From Bacteroidales bacterium (GTDB lineage Bacteria; Bacteroidota; Bacteroidia; Bacteroidales; F082): a stretch of DNA of 61,778 nt. Positions 38,478 to 51,134 of the stretch are shown here, one piece after another (the first letter of the stretch is position 1; the number at the start of each line of letters is the position of its first letter). The translations under genes and the position numbers were made by a program. The notes beneath the pieces were generated by a model. It was not told the DNA's origin. It made no database searches and was given only the letters and a program-made list of their open reading frames with translations. The stretch spans positions 1-61,778 of the forward strand of contig JAFPWT010000015.1 of the NCBI GenBank assembly GCA_017394865.1. The letters run 5' to 3'.

Positions 38478-39447
38478 ATAGCACATTCTCTATCGCCATC
38501 CCGAACAGTTGTTCCAAAGACAAGCCGAAGCATCGTGCCTGTGAAGGAATGATACTCGCATCCGACATGCCCGGAACGATGTTGGCCTCAATGAAGAACA
38601 CGCCGTCCTTGCTGACGATGTAGTCCATACGGACAAATCCCTTGCATTCCAGTTTCTCATACAGCATCGCCGTGGTCGCCTTGATCTCAATCTCGGTAGC
38701 TTCATCCACTTGGGCAGGCGTAATTTCATCGCACTTTCCGGCGGTGTACTTGGCTTCATAATCGAAAAATTCGTTCTTGCTGCAAATCTCGGTGAGCGGG
38801 AAAACCATCATTTTGCCCTTGAAGCACATGGCGCCACAGCCGAACTCGCGTCCATCGACAAACTGCTCGCACATAATCTGCCGACCAGCGGCCCTCGCCG
38901 TATAAATGGCAGGAGCAAGATCTTCCGCCGTCTTCACCTTGGTTACACCCACGCTGGAGCCATTACATGTTGGCTTGACAAACAGAGGCAGACCCAGCTG
39001 CTTGATGATTTCGTTAGCGTCGTATTTCTCACCTTCATTGATAAGGACGGAGGGGGCTACCTTCACGCCATAAGAAGCCACCAACCGTTTGCAAAAATCC
39101 TTGTGGAACGTGAGGGCGCAGGTCGTCAAAGGCGAAGAAGTGCAAGGAATACCCAGCAATTCCAAATAACCCGAAAGAGGGCCATTCTCACCAGGCTCGC
39201 CGTGAACCGCATTGAAGACTACGTCGAACTTCGTCCTGTGTCCACCTACCGAAATGGAAAAATCGTTCTTGTCGACGTCTACACGGGTACCGTCTTTCAA
39301 GAGTCCATACCATCCCTTCTTCGAGACCACAATAATCTTTGAATTATACAGTTCAGGATTTAGATTCTTTTTTACCACCTGAGCGCTCTTGACGGAGATC
39401 TCAAATTCACCAGAATCTCCGCCACAAACTATCGCAACGTTTATCAT
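38476..39447 (-). CDS. ddl: D-alanine--D-alanine ligase
   Basis: This 323-aa ATP-grasp enzyme makes D-Ala-D-Ala for peptidoglycan. Visible are the N-terminal CGGDSGEFEIS, the ATP-grasp lid FVKPTCNGSSVGV, EFVDGREF, and a metal-site end FIEANIVPGMSD. Length is normal. It is divergent from a PASTA-domain gene, which also relates to peptidoglycan. Confidence 0.96.
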   Translation of the reverse strand: MINVAIVCGGDSGEFEISVKSAQVVKKNLNPELYNSKIIVVSKKGWYGLLKDGTRVDVDKNDFSISVGGHRTKFDVVFNAVHGEPGENGPLSGYLELLGIPCTSSPLTTCALTFHKDFCKRLVASYGVKVAPSVLINEGEKYDANEIIKQLGLPLFVKPTCNGSSVGVTKVKTAEDLAPAIYTARAAGRQIMCEQFVDGREFGCGAMCFKGKMMVFPLTEICSKNEFFDYEAKYTAGKCDEITPAQVDEATEIEIKATTAMLYEKLECKGFVRMDYIVSKDGVFFIEANIVPGMSDASIIPSQARCFGLSLEQLFGMAIENVL

Positions 39448-39462
39448 ATTTGAAATTTTTAT

Positions 39463-39470
39463 TAAATTTG
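39463..39470 (+). promoter_or_regulatory. Promoter -7 box of PASTA gene
   Basis: TAAATTTG, 17 nt before the ATG at 39488; no good -33 box. Confidence 0.5.
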
Positions 39471-39487
39471 CCGCTAAATTAGTAAAT

Positions 39488-40399
39488 ATGGGAAAACTAT
39501 CGTTTCTAAAACAAAAGAAATTCTATATCCATCTTTTGATTATCATCGTCCTGGCAGTCATCATCTTATGGCTAACCATCAGGATGTTGGGCGTTTACAC
39601 TCGACATGGAGAGGAAAATCCCATGCCCAATTTGACTGGGTTGACCATCGAAGAAGCAGAGGAAGCCTATGGTCGCAACTACCATTTTATCCTTATCGAC
39701 AGCGTTTATTCGAAGACAGAGAAACCAGGGACCATCGTCCAGCAGGATCCTATTCCTGATTCCAAAGTGAAACGCGGGCGCAACGTGTATTACATCACCG
39801 TGGCGAAAACACGCGAAAAAACCACGCTGCCCGACGTAAAGAACCGTTCGCTGCGCTATACCGTGGTAATGCTGGAAAACAGCGGGCTCCAGGTGGAGGA
39901 GATCTGTTTCATCAACGGCGCTTTCCGGAACGCTGTCCAAAAACTATCCTTCAACGGACAGGAAATCGAAAAGGGCGCTGAGCTCTATAAGGGAGACGCC
40001 GTCAAGATATATGTCAGCTACGGCGACGACCGAAGGGACGTGAAACTGCCTTCGCTTTACGGCACCCCCGTCGAATCTGTCAAACACACCCTCAACATGG
40101 CAGGCCTCAACCTCGGCAAAGAGGTCTATGAAAACCATGACAGCCTCCAATATATGAAGGTGTCACGCATGGATCCGCCTTACAGCAAAGGCAAGGTGAA
40201 ACCAGGTACCTTCGTCAACGTGTGGTACAAGTCGAGTCGCGAATTCAACTTCGAGAAAGAGAAAAACCATGCCATGCAGGAAGACTCCACCCAGTTTGCC
40301 ATTGAGCAAGCCCTTCTGATCGACACTGTCGCCATCGACACCACTGCCATTATTGCAAACGACACTATTGACATAGAGAGATATGAAGACGATTTTTAA
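39488..40399 (+). CDS. PASTA-domain membrane protein
   Basis: This 303-aa protein has one N-terminal helix (about 11-31) and then three PASTA repeats (about 40-105, 110-180, 185-255), recognisable by PNLTGLTIEEAE, LPDVKNRSLRYTVVMLE and LPSLYGTPVESVKHTL starts and the repeated 'xxVKRGRNVYY' type turns. There is no kinase domain. PASTA repeats bind peptidoglycan or muropeptides, and the neighbour ddl supports this. Start ATG 39488 is chosen over an in-frame 39389, which lies in ddl. It overlaps the next gene by 17 nt. Confidence 0.85.
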   Translation: MGKLSFLKQKKFYIHLLIIIVLAVIILWLTIRMLGVYTRHGEENPMPNLTGLTIEEAEEAYGRNYHFILIDSVYSKTEKPGTIVQQDPIPDSKVKRGRNVYYITVAKTREKTTLPDVKNRSLRYTVVMLENSGLQVEEICFINGAFRNAVQKLSFNGQEIEKGAELYKGDAVKIYVSYGDDRRDVKLPSLYGTPVESVKHTLNMAGLNLGKEVYENHDSLQYMKVSRMDPPYSKGKVKPGTFVNVWYKSSREFNFEKEKNHAMQEDSTQFAIEQALLIDTVAIDTTAIIANDTIDIERYEDDF

Positions 40400-42251
40400 A
40401 CTGACGGTCTGGGCCTTGCTTCTCGGCCTTGTCCCCTTCTATGCTACAGCACAGGAAGTCCTCACCGGATTCAACCATAACGTCACGCCACCCGTCAAGA
40501 CACGCGAGGCCACCTCGATCACATTGCCATTCTACGATGACTTCTCTGGGTCAAGGGTTTATCCCGACAGCACCAAATGGTCTGATTTCAACGTCTATGT
40601 CAACGCTGGATTCCCACTCAACACCATCACCCGAAACGGCGCCACCTTCGATGTCCTCGACGATCAAGGCCGTGTTTACGACTACGCCATAAGCAACCCC
40701 TTCGTCGCCGAATACCTCACCTCGGTAGCCATCCGACTCGACTCGGTGTTCGAGCCTGAACCCAAAGCACTCACTCCCGCCGACTCGCTTGTCTTCAGCT
40801 TTTTCTACCAACCCCAAGGCAACGGCAATGCTCCTGAGGCGCATGACTCGCTAGTACTGGAATTCGGCATCATCAACGAGCTCGACACCCTATGGCATCA
40901 TGCCTGGAGCACCCCTGGCATGACCCTCTCGCAGTTTCTCGCCGAGAACGACAGCAGTTACTTTAAGCAGGTCATGATCCCCATCACCGACACGGCCTAC
41001 TTCAAACCTGGATTCTGCTTCCGTTTCTACAACTACGCCAGCATCGTCAGTCAGGCGCAACCCAGCAGCCGCGGCAACGAAGACAACTGGAACATCGATG
41101 TCGTTTACCTCAACTACGGCAGAAGCGTTACCGATGCTTCCTACCCGAAAGTCAGCTTCACTGGCGAGACGCCTTCATTCCTCAACAGGTACCGTGCTAT
41201 GCCTTATAAGCACTACCGCGCCAACCCCTCCGCACACATCTCTGAGTTCTATCCGCTGCACATCTCAAACCTTGACAACCAAGCCCATCAATTGAAACAT
41301 CAATATACCGTCGAACAAATCAACGGCAGCCAGCAATATTCCTATACCTCCCATGGCACCATCAATACCCCTGCCATGACCTACAGCCAGCCCGAAACCG
41401 GCATGGTCGCCCAGCTATTTGCCCTAGATTACGACCGCGACACCACCTCGTTCCTTGTCCGCCATTATATCAGCGACTCCACCTGCAACCCGCCGTTGGT
41501 CGACTCCATGGTTTACCTGCAAGGCTTTTACAACTACTTCGCTTACGACGATGGCATCCCTGAACTAGGATTTGGCGTAGAACCCTCACCAGGAGGTAGC
41601 TTTGCCGTCAAATTCGAGCTTTCTGAACTCGACACCCTGAGCGGCGTGCAAATCCTGTTCAACCACACGCTCAACGACGCCAACAACCAATATTTCGATA
41701 TCGTCGTGTGGAAAGACAACAACGGCAAGCCCGGCGATGAGGCGTATCGTCTCTCCGGTAAAAAACCCTATTGGGAAGACCAGATCTACAAATTCGTCTA
41801 TTATAAATTCGACCGCAAGATCCGCCTCAACGGCGTGTTTTACATCGGCATCGTCCAACAAGGCAGCGGACTCCTCAATGTCGGGTTCGACACCTCCAGC
41901 GACTACTCCCAATACAACTTCATCAACGTCACCGGATCGTGGCAGCAGAGCAGCAAGCGAGGAGCCATCATGCTTCGTCCCGTGGTAGGATCGGGATATT
42001 TCATCGGCGTCAATGAAACCTCTGATTCCAACATAACGGTGCGTCCTGTCCCCGCCTCCACCACACTTCATATCGAAGGTGTGACCGACGGCGTCAGCAT
42101 CGCGCTCTACGACCTCACCGGACGGCTGGTCATGCAACGCTCCTTCACCGACGAGATCCCCGTTGACCAACTCCACGATGGCCTCTATCTCCTGAATATC
42201 ACCACCGCCAACGGGAACGTCATCACTAAAAAAATCATCGTCAAGCCATGA
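40383..42251 (+). CDS. Secreted T9SS sorting-domain protein
   Basis: This 622-aa protein has a signal peptide (1-23, FYATAQ), a long beta-rich body without a recognised domain, and a C-terminal T9SS type A domain (about 545-622, RPVPASTTLHIEGV, LYDLTGRLV, LHDGLYLLNI, KKIIVKP). Its gene starts inside the PASTA gene and its stop overlaps rluD (ATGA), so it sits in a PASTA-T9SS-rluD unit also seen in other Bacteroidales, though I cannot compare here. No function known. Confidence 0.88.
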   Translation: MKTIFKLTVWALLLGLVPFYATAQEVLTGFNHNVTPPVKTREATSITLPFYDDFSGSRVYPDSTKWSDFNVYVNAGFPLNTITRNGATFDVLDDQGRVYDYAISNPFVAEYLTSVAIRLDSVFEPEPKALTPADSLVFSFFYQPQGNGNAPEAHDSLVLEFGIINELDTLWHHAWSTPGMTLSQFLAENDSSYFKQVMIPITDTAYFKPGFCFRFYNYASIVSQAQPSSRGNEDNWNIDVVYLNYGRSVTDASYPKVSFTGETPSFLNRYRAMPYKHYRANPSAHISEFYPLHISNLDNQAHQLKHQYTVEQINGSQQYSYTSHGTINTPAMTYSQPETGMVAQLFALDYDRDTTSFLVRHYISDSTCNPPLVDSMVYLQGFYNYFAYDDGIPELGFGVEPSPGGSFAVKFELSELDTLSGVQILFNHTLNDANNQYFDIVVWKDNNGKPGDEAYRLSGKKPYWEDQIYKFVYYKFDRKIRLNGVFYIGIVQQGSGLLNVGFDTSSDYSQYNFINVTGSWQQSSKRGAIMLRPVVGSGYFIGVNETSDSNITVRPVPASTTLHIEGVTDGVSIALYDLTGRLVMQRSFTDEIPVDQLHDGLYLLNITTANGNVITKKIIVKP

Positions 42252-43300
42252 GCGAAGACCTTCTCGACGACCTTCTGGAAACTGAGAACACCGAAGAGGA
42301 AAGCGGTGAACTGTACGAGCATATCCGCATCGTGGTCGACAAAGGACAGGCTCAGGAGCGCATCGACACCTTCCTGACCAACCACATCCAGAACATCTCG
42401 CGCAACCGTGTTCAGAACGCTGCCAAAGCGGGCAACATCTTGGTGAACGACAAAGCCGTGAAGCAGAACTACAAAGTGAAGCCCTGCGATGTCATCTCCA
42501 TCGTGTTCAGTTACCCGCCCCGCGAGATCAACATCACCCCGCAGGAGATGCCTTTGAATATCGTCTATGAAGATGCCGATGTCATCGTCATCAATAAGCA
42601 GGCAGGGCTGGTGGTCCATCCCGGTCACGGCAACTTCGAAGGCACCTTGCTTCACGGGCTGGCATGGCATTTTCAACAGGCCAACCAGCCTGTAGAAAAC
42701 AAGTTCGGCTATCTGGTGCACCGCATCGACAAGGACACCACCGGTCTGATGATTGTGGCCAAAAACGAGACTGCCCAGGCCATTTTGGCGCATCAGTTCT
42801 TCGAGCATAGCATTCACCGTCGCTACAACGCCTTGGTATGGGGCGACTTCAACGAGGACGAAGGCACTATTGAAGGGAACATCGGGCGGCATCCCAGCGA
42901 CCGTCGCAAGATGTGCGTCTACCCCAACGGCGACCACGGCAAAGAAGCGATTACCCACTGGAAAGTGCTAGAGCGTTTCGGCTACGTCACCCTCAACGAA
43001 TACCGTCTGGAGACGGGTCGCACACACCAGATCCGCGTCCATTCACAATACATCGGACATCCCCTCTTCAACGACGCCACCTATGGCGGCGATCAAATCC
43101 TGAAAGGCACCACCTTCTCCAAATACCGCCAGTTCATCGACAACTGCTTCAAACTGATGCCACGCCATGCCCTCCACGCCAAAGAGCTGGGCTTCGTACA
43201 CCCCACCACCAAAAAGGAAATGCTCTTTACCAGCGAACTGCCAGAGGACATGACCGCCGTGCTGAATAAGTGGAGGAGATACGTGAAGAATGAGGAGTGA
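42248..43300 (+). CDS. rluD: Large-subunit rRNA pseudouridine synthase RluD
   Basis: This 350-aa protein has an S4 RNA-binding domain (about 30-100, RIDTFLTNHI start) and the RluA-type catalytic domain with HRIDKDTTGLMIVAKN (catalytic Asp about 160). RluD makes pseudouridines in 23S rRNA. The last residues NEE and the stop fall in a heptad array shared with rfaD. Confidence 0.94.
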   Translation: MSEDLLDDLLETENTEEESGELYEHIRIVVDKGQAQERIDTFLTNHIQNISRNRVQNAAKAGNILVNDKAVKQNYKVKPCDVISIVFSYPPREINITPQEMPLNIVYEDADVIVINKQAGLVVHPGHGNFEGTLLHGLAWHFQQANQPVENKFGYLVHRIDKDTTGLMIVAKNETAQAILAHQFFEHSIHRRYNALVWGDFNEDEGTIEGNIGRHPSDRRKMCVYPNGDHGKEAITHWKVLERFGYVTLNEYRLETGRTHQIRVHSQYIGHPLFNDATYGGDQILKGTTFSKYRQFIDNCFKLMPRHALHAKELGFVHPTTKKEMLFTSELPEDMTAVLNKWRRYVKNEE

Positions 43301-43327
43301 AAAGTGAAGAGTTAAGAGTTAAAAGTT
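43288..43327. repeat. Heptad array holding both rluD and rfaD stops
   Basis: AGAATGA-GGAGTGA-AAAGTGA-AGAGTTA-AGAGTTA-AAAGTTT. It contains the rluD stop (43298-43300) and, read from the other strand, the TFNS end and stop of rfaD (to 43312). Confidence 0.85.
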
Positions 43328-44271
43328 TGGAGGAATTTGACGTATGCTTGGACACCATCCTCTAAACTGGTAAAAGGCTCGTCATATCCTGCCGCTTTTA
43401 GTTTAGCCATATTGGCCTCGGTAAAATACTGGTATTTGTCGCGGATTTCCAAGGGCGTATCGATAAACTCAATGTTCGTTTCCAAACCCATCGCCTTAAA
43501 GGTGTTGTCAGCCAAATCAAAGAAAGAGCGGGCCTTACCAGTACCTACATTATACAGCCCCTTTTCCGGCTTGTTCTGCATCAGCCAAAGAATCACCTTG
43601 GCCACATCCTTCACATACACGAAATCACGCAGCTGCTGGCCATCCTTGAAGTTGGGATTGTGGGAACGGAATAGCTTAACCTTGCCAGTTTCCTCGATTT
43701 GCCGGTAGGCGTGGAGGATCACCGAAGCCATCTTCCCTTTATGGAACTCATTGGGGCCATAGACGTTGAAGAACTTCAGTCCTGCCCAAAATGGAGGTTG
43801 ATCCTTTTGGCCCAAAATAAACTTGTCGATCTCATTTTTGGAACGCCCATAGGGGTTCAAGGGCTTTAAGTCAAAGACAATGTCGTGCCGGTCAACGTAA
43901 CCAAGTTCACCCATGCCGTAGGTAGCTGCCGATGAAGCGTATATCAGCGGAATCTGGTACTTCACACAAAGATTCCAGACTTGAATGGTATAGTCCACAT
44001 TCAACTTTTGGAACACCTTGTAATCAAACTCCGTGGTATCGGTACGCGCCCCAAGATGGATCATGAAATCAACAGCTACATGATTCGATTGAAGCCATTC
44101 AAAAAAAATGTCGCGGTCAACCAACTCGGAAAAGACAAGGTGCTCATAGTTCCTTTTCTTCTCCGTCTTGGAGAAATCATCCACCAAAACCAAGTCGTTA
44201 TAGCCTGATTGGTTCAACATCTCCGCCACATTGCTGGCGATGAATCCTGCTGCGCCTGTGATGACAATCAT
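43312..44271 (-). CDS. rfaD: ADP-L-glycero-D-manno-heptose 6-epimerase
   Basis: This 319-aa NAD(P)-dependent epimerase makes the heptose precursor for LPS core. Rossmann motif TGAAGFIASN (5-14), the serine in IYASSAATYG, and the YxxxK pair in NPYGRSKNE are present. Family assignment (HldD/RfaD) rests on the HLGARTDTTE and FFNVYGPNEFHKGKMASV segments. It overlaps the MerR stop (ATGA). Its end, TFNS and stop, comes from a heptad array. Confidence 0.93.
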   Translation of the reverse strand: MIVITGAAGFIASNVAEMLNQSGYNDLVLVDDFSKTEKKRNYEHLVFSELVDRDIFFEWLQSNHVAVDFMIHLGARTDTTEFDYKVFQKLNVDYTIQVWNLCVKYQIPLIYASSAATYGMGELGYVDRHDIVFDLKPLNPYGRSKNEIDKFILGQKDQPPFWAGLKFFNVYGPNEFHKGKMASVILHAYRQIEETGKVKLFRSHNPNFKDGQQLRDFVYVKDVAKVILWLMQNKPEKGLYNVGTGKARSFFDLADNTFKAMGLETNIEFIDTPLEIRDKYQYFTEANMAKLKAAGYDEPFTSLEDGVQAYVKFLQTFNS

Positions 44272-44612
44272 ACCTTCTTATTTGCCAATTCCTTGTCAAG
44301 ATCGAGGAGGAAAGACTTCGTCTTATCCAATGTCTCCAATAGCATCACCCGTTCTTCGTAGTCGGAGAACTTTTCTTTCAGTGCCTGCTTGGCGCCGGCC
44401 AGCGTGTACCCCTTGACTTTGGTAAGGTGATAGATCATATGGACGTAGCGCACATCACGCTGGGTGAACAAACGGTTCCCTTTCTTGTTCTTTCGGGGAC
44501 GCAAAACGTCAAACTCGTTCTCCCAATAACGAATCATCGAAGTATTCACGCCAAACATCTTGGCCACTTCACCGATGCTGTAATAATACTTGCCTGTAGC
44601 GTTCTCTTCCAT
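44268..44612 (-). CDS. MerR-family transcriptional regulator
   Basis: This 114-aa regulator has the MerR winged-helix start YSIGEVAKMFGVNTSMIRYWENEF (about 11-34) and RLFTQRDVRYVHMI, then a short C-terminal coiled coil. There is no metal-binding or drug-binding tail. It lies between an M23 peptidase (3 nt upstream) and rfaD (overlapping), an arrangement suggesting control of an envelope-related unit. The effector is not known. Confidence 0.9.
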   Translation of the reverse strand: MEENATGKYYYSIGEVAKMFGVNTSMIRYWENEFDVLRPRKNKKGNRLFTQRDVRYVHMIYHLTKVKGYTLAGAKQALKEKFSDYEERVMLLETLDKTKSFLLDLDKELANKKV

Positions 44613-44615
44613 AGT

Positions 44616-45599
44616 TTAATCCATTGTTAATGAAGGCATTGAAGCCTGTTCCAAAATATTTTCATACTCCTCGGGCGAGAGGTCGTTGAAGAAGAAATGT
44701 ATCGGATCCACATTCGCATCGTTTTTCAACACTTCATAATGCAGATGCGGTCCCGTGGACTTGCCCGTGGTGCCCACATAGCCGATCAACTGGCCACGTT
44801 TCACCTTCTGGCCTTTGCTCACCGCAAACCTCGAAAGATGGGCATAACGTGTCTTATATCCGTAGCCGTGATCGATGGTGATCATGTTGCCGTAGCCCCA
44901 GTAGTTGCTTTCCACCTTCACCACCTCGCCGTCGCCCGAAGCAAACACCTCCGCCCCAACAAATGAAGCGAAGTCGATGCCGCTGTGATACTTCGCCACT
45001 TTGTAGATCGGGTCGGTGCGATAACCGAAATACGACGAGATCTGGCGGACGTCCGACTCCTTAACCGGGATGATGGCCGGGATGCACGACAACATCTGTG
45101 CTTTGTTCCTTGCCATAGCAAACACCTCGTCGTACGACTTCGACTGGTGGTACAACTGACTGGCGACAAGGTCAAGCTTCGTGGCTACCCCGAGCACAAG
45201 ATCAGAATTTTTGTAACCGTAGATATCTTCGTAACGGTCGCGGTTCGAGTAGCCCGACTTCCGCACCTCGGAAGGCACTGGTTCGGCCTCGAAAATGGCA
45301 CGATATACGTTGTTGTCGCGCTCCTGCAATTCATCCATAACCGTCTGCATCCCATCGAGTTTGTCGTCCAGGATCTGGTATTGGAGCTTGAGGTACGCGA
45401 TCTCACGGGCTTGCATTTTTTCTTTCGGCGATCCGAAGAAATAATAGATAAATCCCACGATGGCAAGAGCGAAGATAAAGGTGGTCAGCAGGAACAAGAG
45501 GACCCGGCCCACACGGTTACGCAAAGGCTCCGTGAACTTGTCGAAGTTCAAGGTCTTTGGGTTAAAAACGTATTTATTATCCTTATTCCTTCTTGCCAT
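44616..45599 (-). CDS. M23-family peptidoglycan endopeptidase
   Basis: This 327-aa protein has one N-terminal helix (about 28-51), a coiled-coil segment (about 60-100) and a C-terminal M23/LytM domain (about 195-305). Zinc residues are in YHSGIDF (His, Asp) and HLHYE, with TGKSTGP before the latter; all appear intact, so it is likely active. Inner-membrane anchoring and peptidoglycan cleavage are expected. It is first in a unit with MerR and rfaD. Confidence 0.92.
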   Translation of the reverse strand: MARRNKDNKYVFNPKTLNFDKFTEPLRNRVGRVLLFLLTTFIFALAIVGFIYYFFGSPKEKMQAREIAYLKLQYQILDDKLDGMQTVMDELQERDNNVYRAIFEAEPVPSEVRKSGYSNRDRYEDIYGYKNSDLVLGVATKLDLVASQLYHQSKSYDEVFAMARNKAQMLSCIPAIIPVKESDVRQISSYFGYRTDPIYKVAKYHSGIDFASFVGAEVFASGDGEVVKVESNYWGYGNMITIDHGYGYKTRYAHLSRFAVSKGQKVKRGQLIGYVGTTGKSTGPHLHYEVLKNDANVDPIHFFFNDLSPEEYENILEQASMPSLTMD

Positions 45600-45616
45600 T
45601 TTATCGCAATATGTTA

Positions 45617-45643
45617 CAAAATTACAAAAAAAGCATAACTTTG
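45617..45643. promoter_or_regulatory. Divergent -7 boxes for M23 peptidase and alaS
   Basis: Minus strand TAATTTTG at 45624-45617 (M23); plus strand TAACTTTG at 45636-45643 (alaS), 23 nt before its ATG. Confidence 0.6.
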
Positions 45644-45666
45644 CACGTTTTTAATAAAAATCCTTC

Positions 45667-48272
<2,606 letters not shown>

Positions 48273-48276
<4 letters not shown>

Positions 48277-50543
48277 AAATAATACCCTATCGATAAATAG
48301 CCGCTGACTTTTCTTCTTGTCTCACTCCATTGCGCCGTCAACGAGATCGGGCCAATGAGACTGTTGTAGGAATACTTCAACCCTACCCCACTTTCATCGC
48401 AGTATGGTACACTAAGATCAAAGACCTTATTGTATATGCCCGTGAGATAGTGTTTCCCATAAAAACGATACCTCAGATCACAGCGCAGAATGGCGGTATG
48501 GGGTCCTGCCAAAGTCAAAGGATCGCTCCCTACAAAAGGCAATTGCACGTCAAAATGCCGACCTGCTAGTTCACCTCCGTAATAATTCCACAGATAAGGA
48601 AGCAATTCGTCTTTGGAGTAACGTCCATACAGCTGAGGAATGATCGTAAAACGACTGCCGCCAAACGAATAATAGTACTTGAGTGTATAACACAGATCGT
48701 AAACATTTTGTACATAATCCCGAGGATCAATATAGTAGTGAGAAGCCAAACGGACATATAAGCCACGGTTAGCAAAATAAGCATCGTCAAGATTGTCATA
48801 CTCAAGGTTGACAAAAGGCACAATATGCTTCGTCGCTGCATATATCAACGTATCAAAGGGGCTGTCTTCCATGGAGGTCTTGTCATAACCCGTCATCACA
48901 TACGACACGCCTACCGAAGAACTGAAATCAAGCAAATGGAACTGTGAGATGGAAGCCGTCGCCTTTCGCTGGAAGTATCGCATATTGTAGTTTTCGTCAA
49001 TATTCGTCCAAATCTTGTAGTGATCATCAAGATAATCGAAAGCCAGATTGAAGTTGACTAACGACGGCACCGAATAGGTATAGGTAAAATTAATCCTAGG
49101 GCTATGGCTGAGTTTGGCGGAGACGTTAAGTTTCGAGCCGCCGAACTTCTTCTCGTTCAAACCCAAGTTGAACAGCAGGCTGGTACCTTCGTCATTATCA
49201 TAATGGAAGCCCATGCCTAAGACGTGAGGCCGTGCAGGCTTCATGTTGATGCTCAAGTCGTACATCTCCGACAGCAGGCCGCTATTTTGGGCATGGATGG
49301 AATCGCTCTCCTTAACCGTATAGGTGATCTCGTCAAAAGCACCAGTTCCACGATAGAGGTTGATCGCCTTTTCAATATCATGCTTCGAATAATATTCCCC
49401 AGGTTTCAGACGACCTTTGCGAATCATCCAACGGTTTTGTCGGTCGGAGATCCCGACGACCTCTACGGAACGAATGAGCACTGGATCGTTCTCCAAGTTC
49501 TTCGCCTTTGGCGCATTGAGGGTCTTGATGACAGGATAGCCAGCCACTTTATCGATGTATCTCTTCAGCACAAGTAACTGATCGTGGTATTCCTGTGCCT
49601 TCTGATAGCCACGATTCACCAACGTGTCGATGGCCGCTGCGTTAAAGCTAAGCATACCATAGCCAGAGATATCAGGAACAATATAAATATCACACAGTCC
49701 ACGGTTCTCGGCCCGCTTGGCACTGGTTGTGTTGGTAAGAAGCCTGTTCATCAATTGAGGCAGCGACTGAAGGTCATCAGCCGTGAAACGCTTGTCTTTG
49801 GTGATCTCCACGCCAATAATGATATCAGCTCCCATATCCCGTAGCACATCGGCGGGGAAATTGTTGACCAAGCCTCCGTCAACAAGTACCATGTCATCCA
49901 TTAACACTGGCGAGAAAACGCCTGGGATAGCCATGCTGGCCCGGATGGCATTGGGGACATTGCCACTGCGGAGCACGACTTCCTCGCCAGTGACCAAGTC
50001 GGTGGCCACACACGCAAAAGGAATTGGCAGGTCATTAAAGTCCATATCCTCCTGATATCCGACACATAAGTCGTTGAACAGGTTAACGAGGGAGCTGTTG
50101 TTGACATAGGCGGTCGGCAACTCCGACATTAAATCGCCCTTGGCATTCCTTGCTTTCAAGGTTTCCAGACTAAACGGAAGATTGAGCACAGTGGTACTAT
50201 TGCGTTTACGCATCTCTGCCGACAACATGCTACGGTCGATCTTATTGCCGATATACTCATTCCAGTTGATGTTGGCGATCAGTTCCGCCAGTTCATCGGG
50301 CGTATAACCCATGGCATAAAGTCCTGCCATGATGGAGCCCATGCTGGTGCCAGCCACATAATCAACGGGAATCCCCATCTCTTCGAGGTATTTCAACACA
50401 CCGATATGGGCGGCGCCTTTGGCGCCGCCACCGCCTAACACCACTCCTATCTTAGGACGTGGGGCAGCGATATCCACATGCTGCTGGGCTGATGCTGGAA
50501 ACGTCAGAATCAACGCAGCAACAAAAAACAATAAACGTCTCAC
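48273..50543 (-). CDS. Patatin-like phospholipase fused to an outer-membrane barrel
   Basis: This 756-aa protein has a signal peptide (1-19), a patatin domain (about 30-310) with glycine loop GVVLGGGGAKG, nucleophile Ser in GTSMGS (about 68-73) and catalytic Asp in VDGGLVNNFPADV, a POTRA-like domain (about 340-420) and a C-terminal 16-strand BamA/PlpD-like barrel. The passenger would be exported to the surface or remain in the periplasm. It is the third gene of the leftward unit ung-rdgB-patatin, 6 nt after rdgB. Confidence 0.92.
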
Positions 50544-50549
50544 AATATA

Positions 50550-51134
50550 TTAAGATAAGGTTTGCTTTAAAAAATCAATCAACTTGGCAGTAGCGCGTCC
50601 GCGATGGCTAATCGCATTTTTCACTTTGTGACCCAGCTCGGCAAAGGTCTGATCATAGCCGTCGGGCTGGAAGATGGGGTCGTAGCCGAAGCCCTCGGTG
50701 CCGCGCTGTACTTCAGTGATTTGTCCATCGCAGCGACCCTCGAAGTAATACGATTTGCCGCCAAAGTTCAGCGCGATGCAGGTACGGAAGGCTGCCTTAC
50801 GGTTGGTTTGGCCCTTCATGGCAGCCAACATCTTGTTCACGTTATCCTGATAACTGCAGTGTTCTCCGGCATAGCGCGCCGAATAGACCCCCGGTGCGCC
50901 GCCCAGCGCCTCCACTTCGAGTCCTGTGTCATCAGCAAAACAATCAACATGAAATTTGTTGGTCACGAAATCCGCCTTGATTTGGGCATTGCCTTCGATG
51001 GTGTCGGCGTCTTCAATAATCTCCTCATGACAGCCGATGTCGTCGAGGCTCAGCACCTCGTACAGGCCGTCCATAATCTCACGCATCTCACGGAGTTTAT
51101 TTTTATTGTTGGTGGCAAAGACAATCTGTTTCAT
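50550..51134 (-). CDS. rdgB: Non-canonical purine NTP pyrophosphatase (RdgB/HAM1)
   Basis: This 194-aa enzyme removes dITP and XTP. Motifs are [12 protein letters not shown] (about 4-15), [17 protein letters not shown] (substrate and metal Asp) and EGFGYDPIF. Length is normal. The start ATG 51134 overlaps the ung stop (ATGA); an earlier ATG at 51143 is less likely. Confidence 0.95.
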   Translation of the reverse strand: MKQIVFATNNKNKLREMREIMDGLYEVLSLDDIGCHEEIIEDADTIEGNAQIKADFVTNKFHVDCFADDTGLEVEALGGAPGVYSARYAGEHCSYQDNVNKMLAAMKGQTNRKAAFRTCIALNFGGKSYYFEGRCDGQITEVQRGTEGFGYDPIFQPDGYDQTFAELGHKVKNAISHRGRATAKLIDFLKQTLS

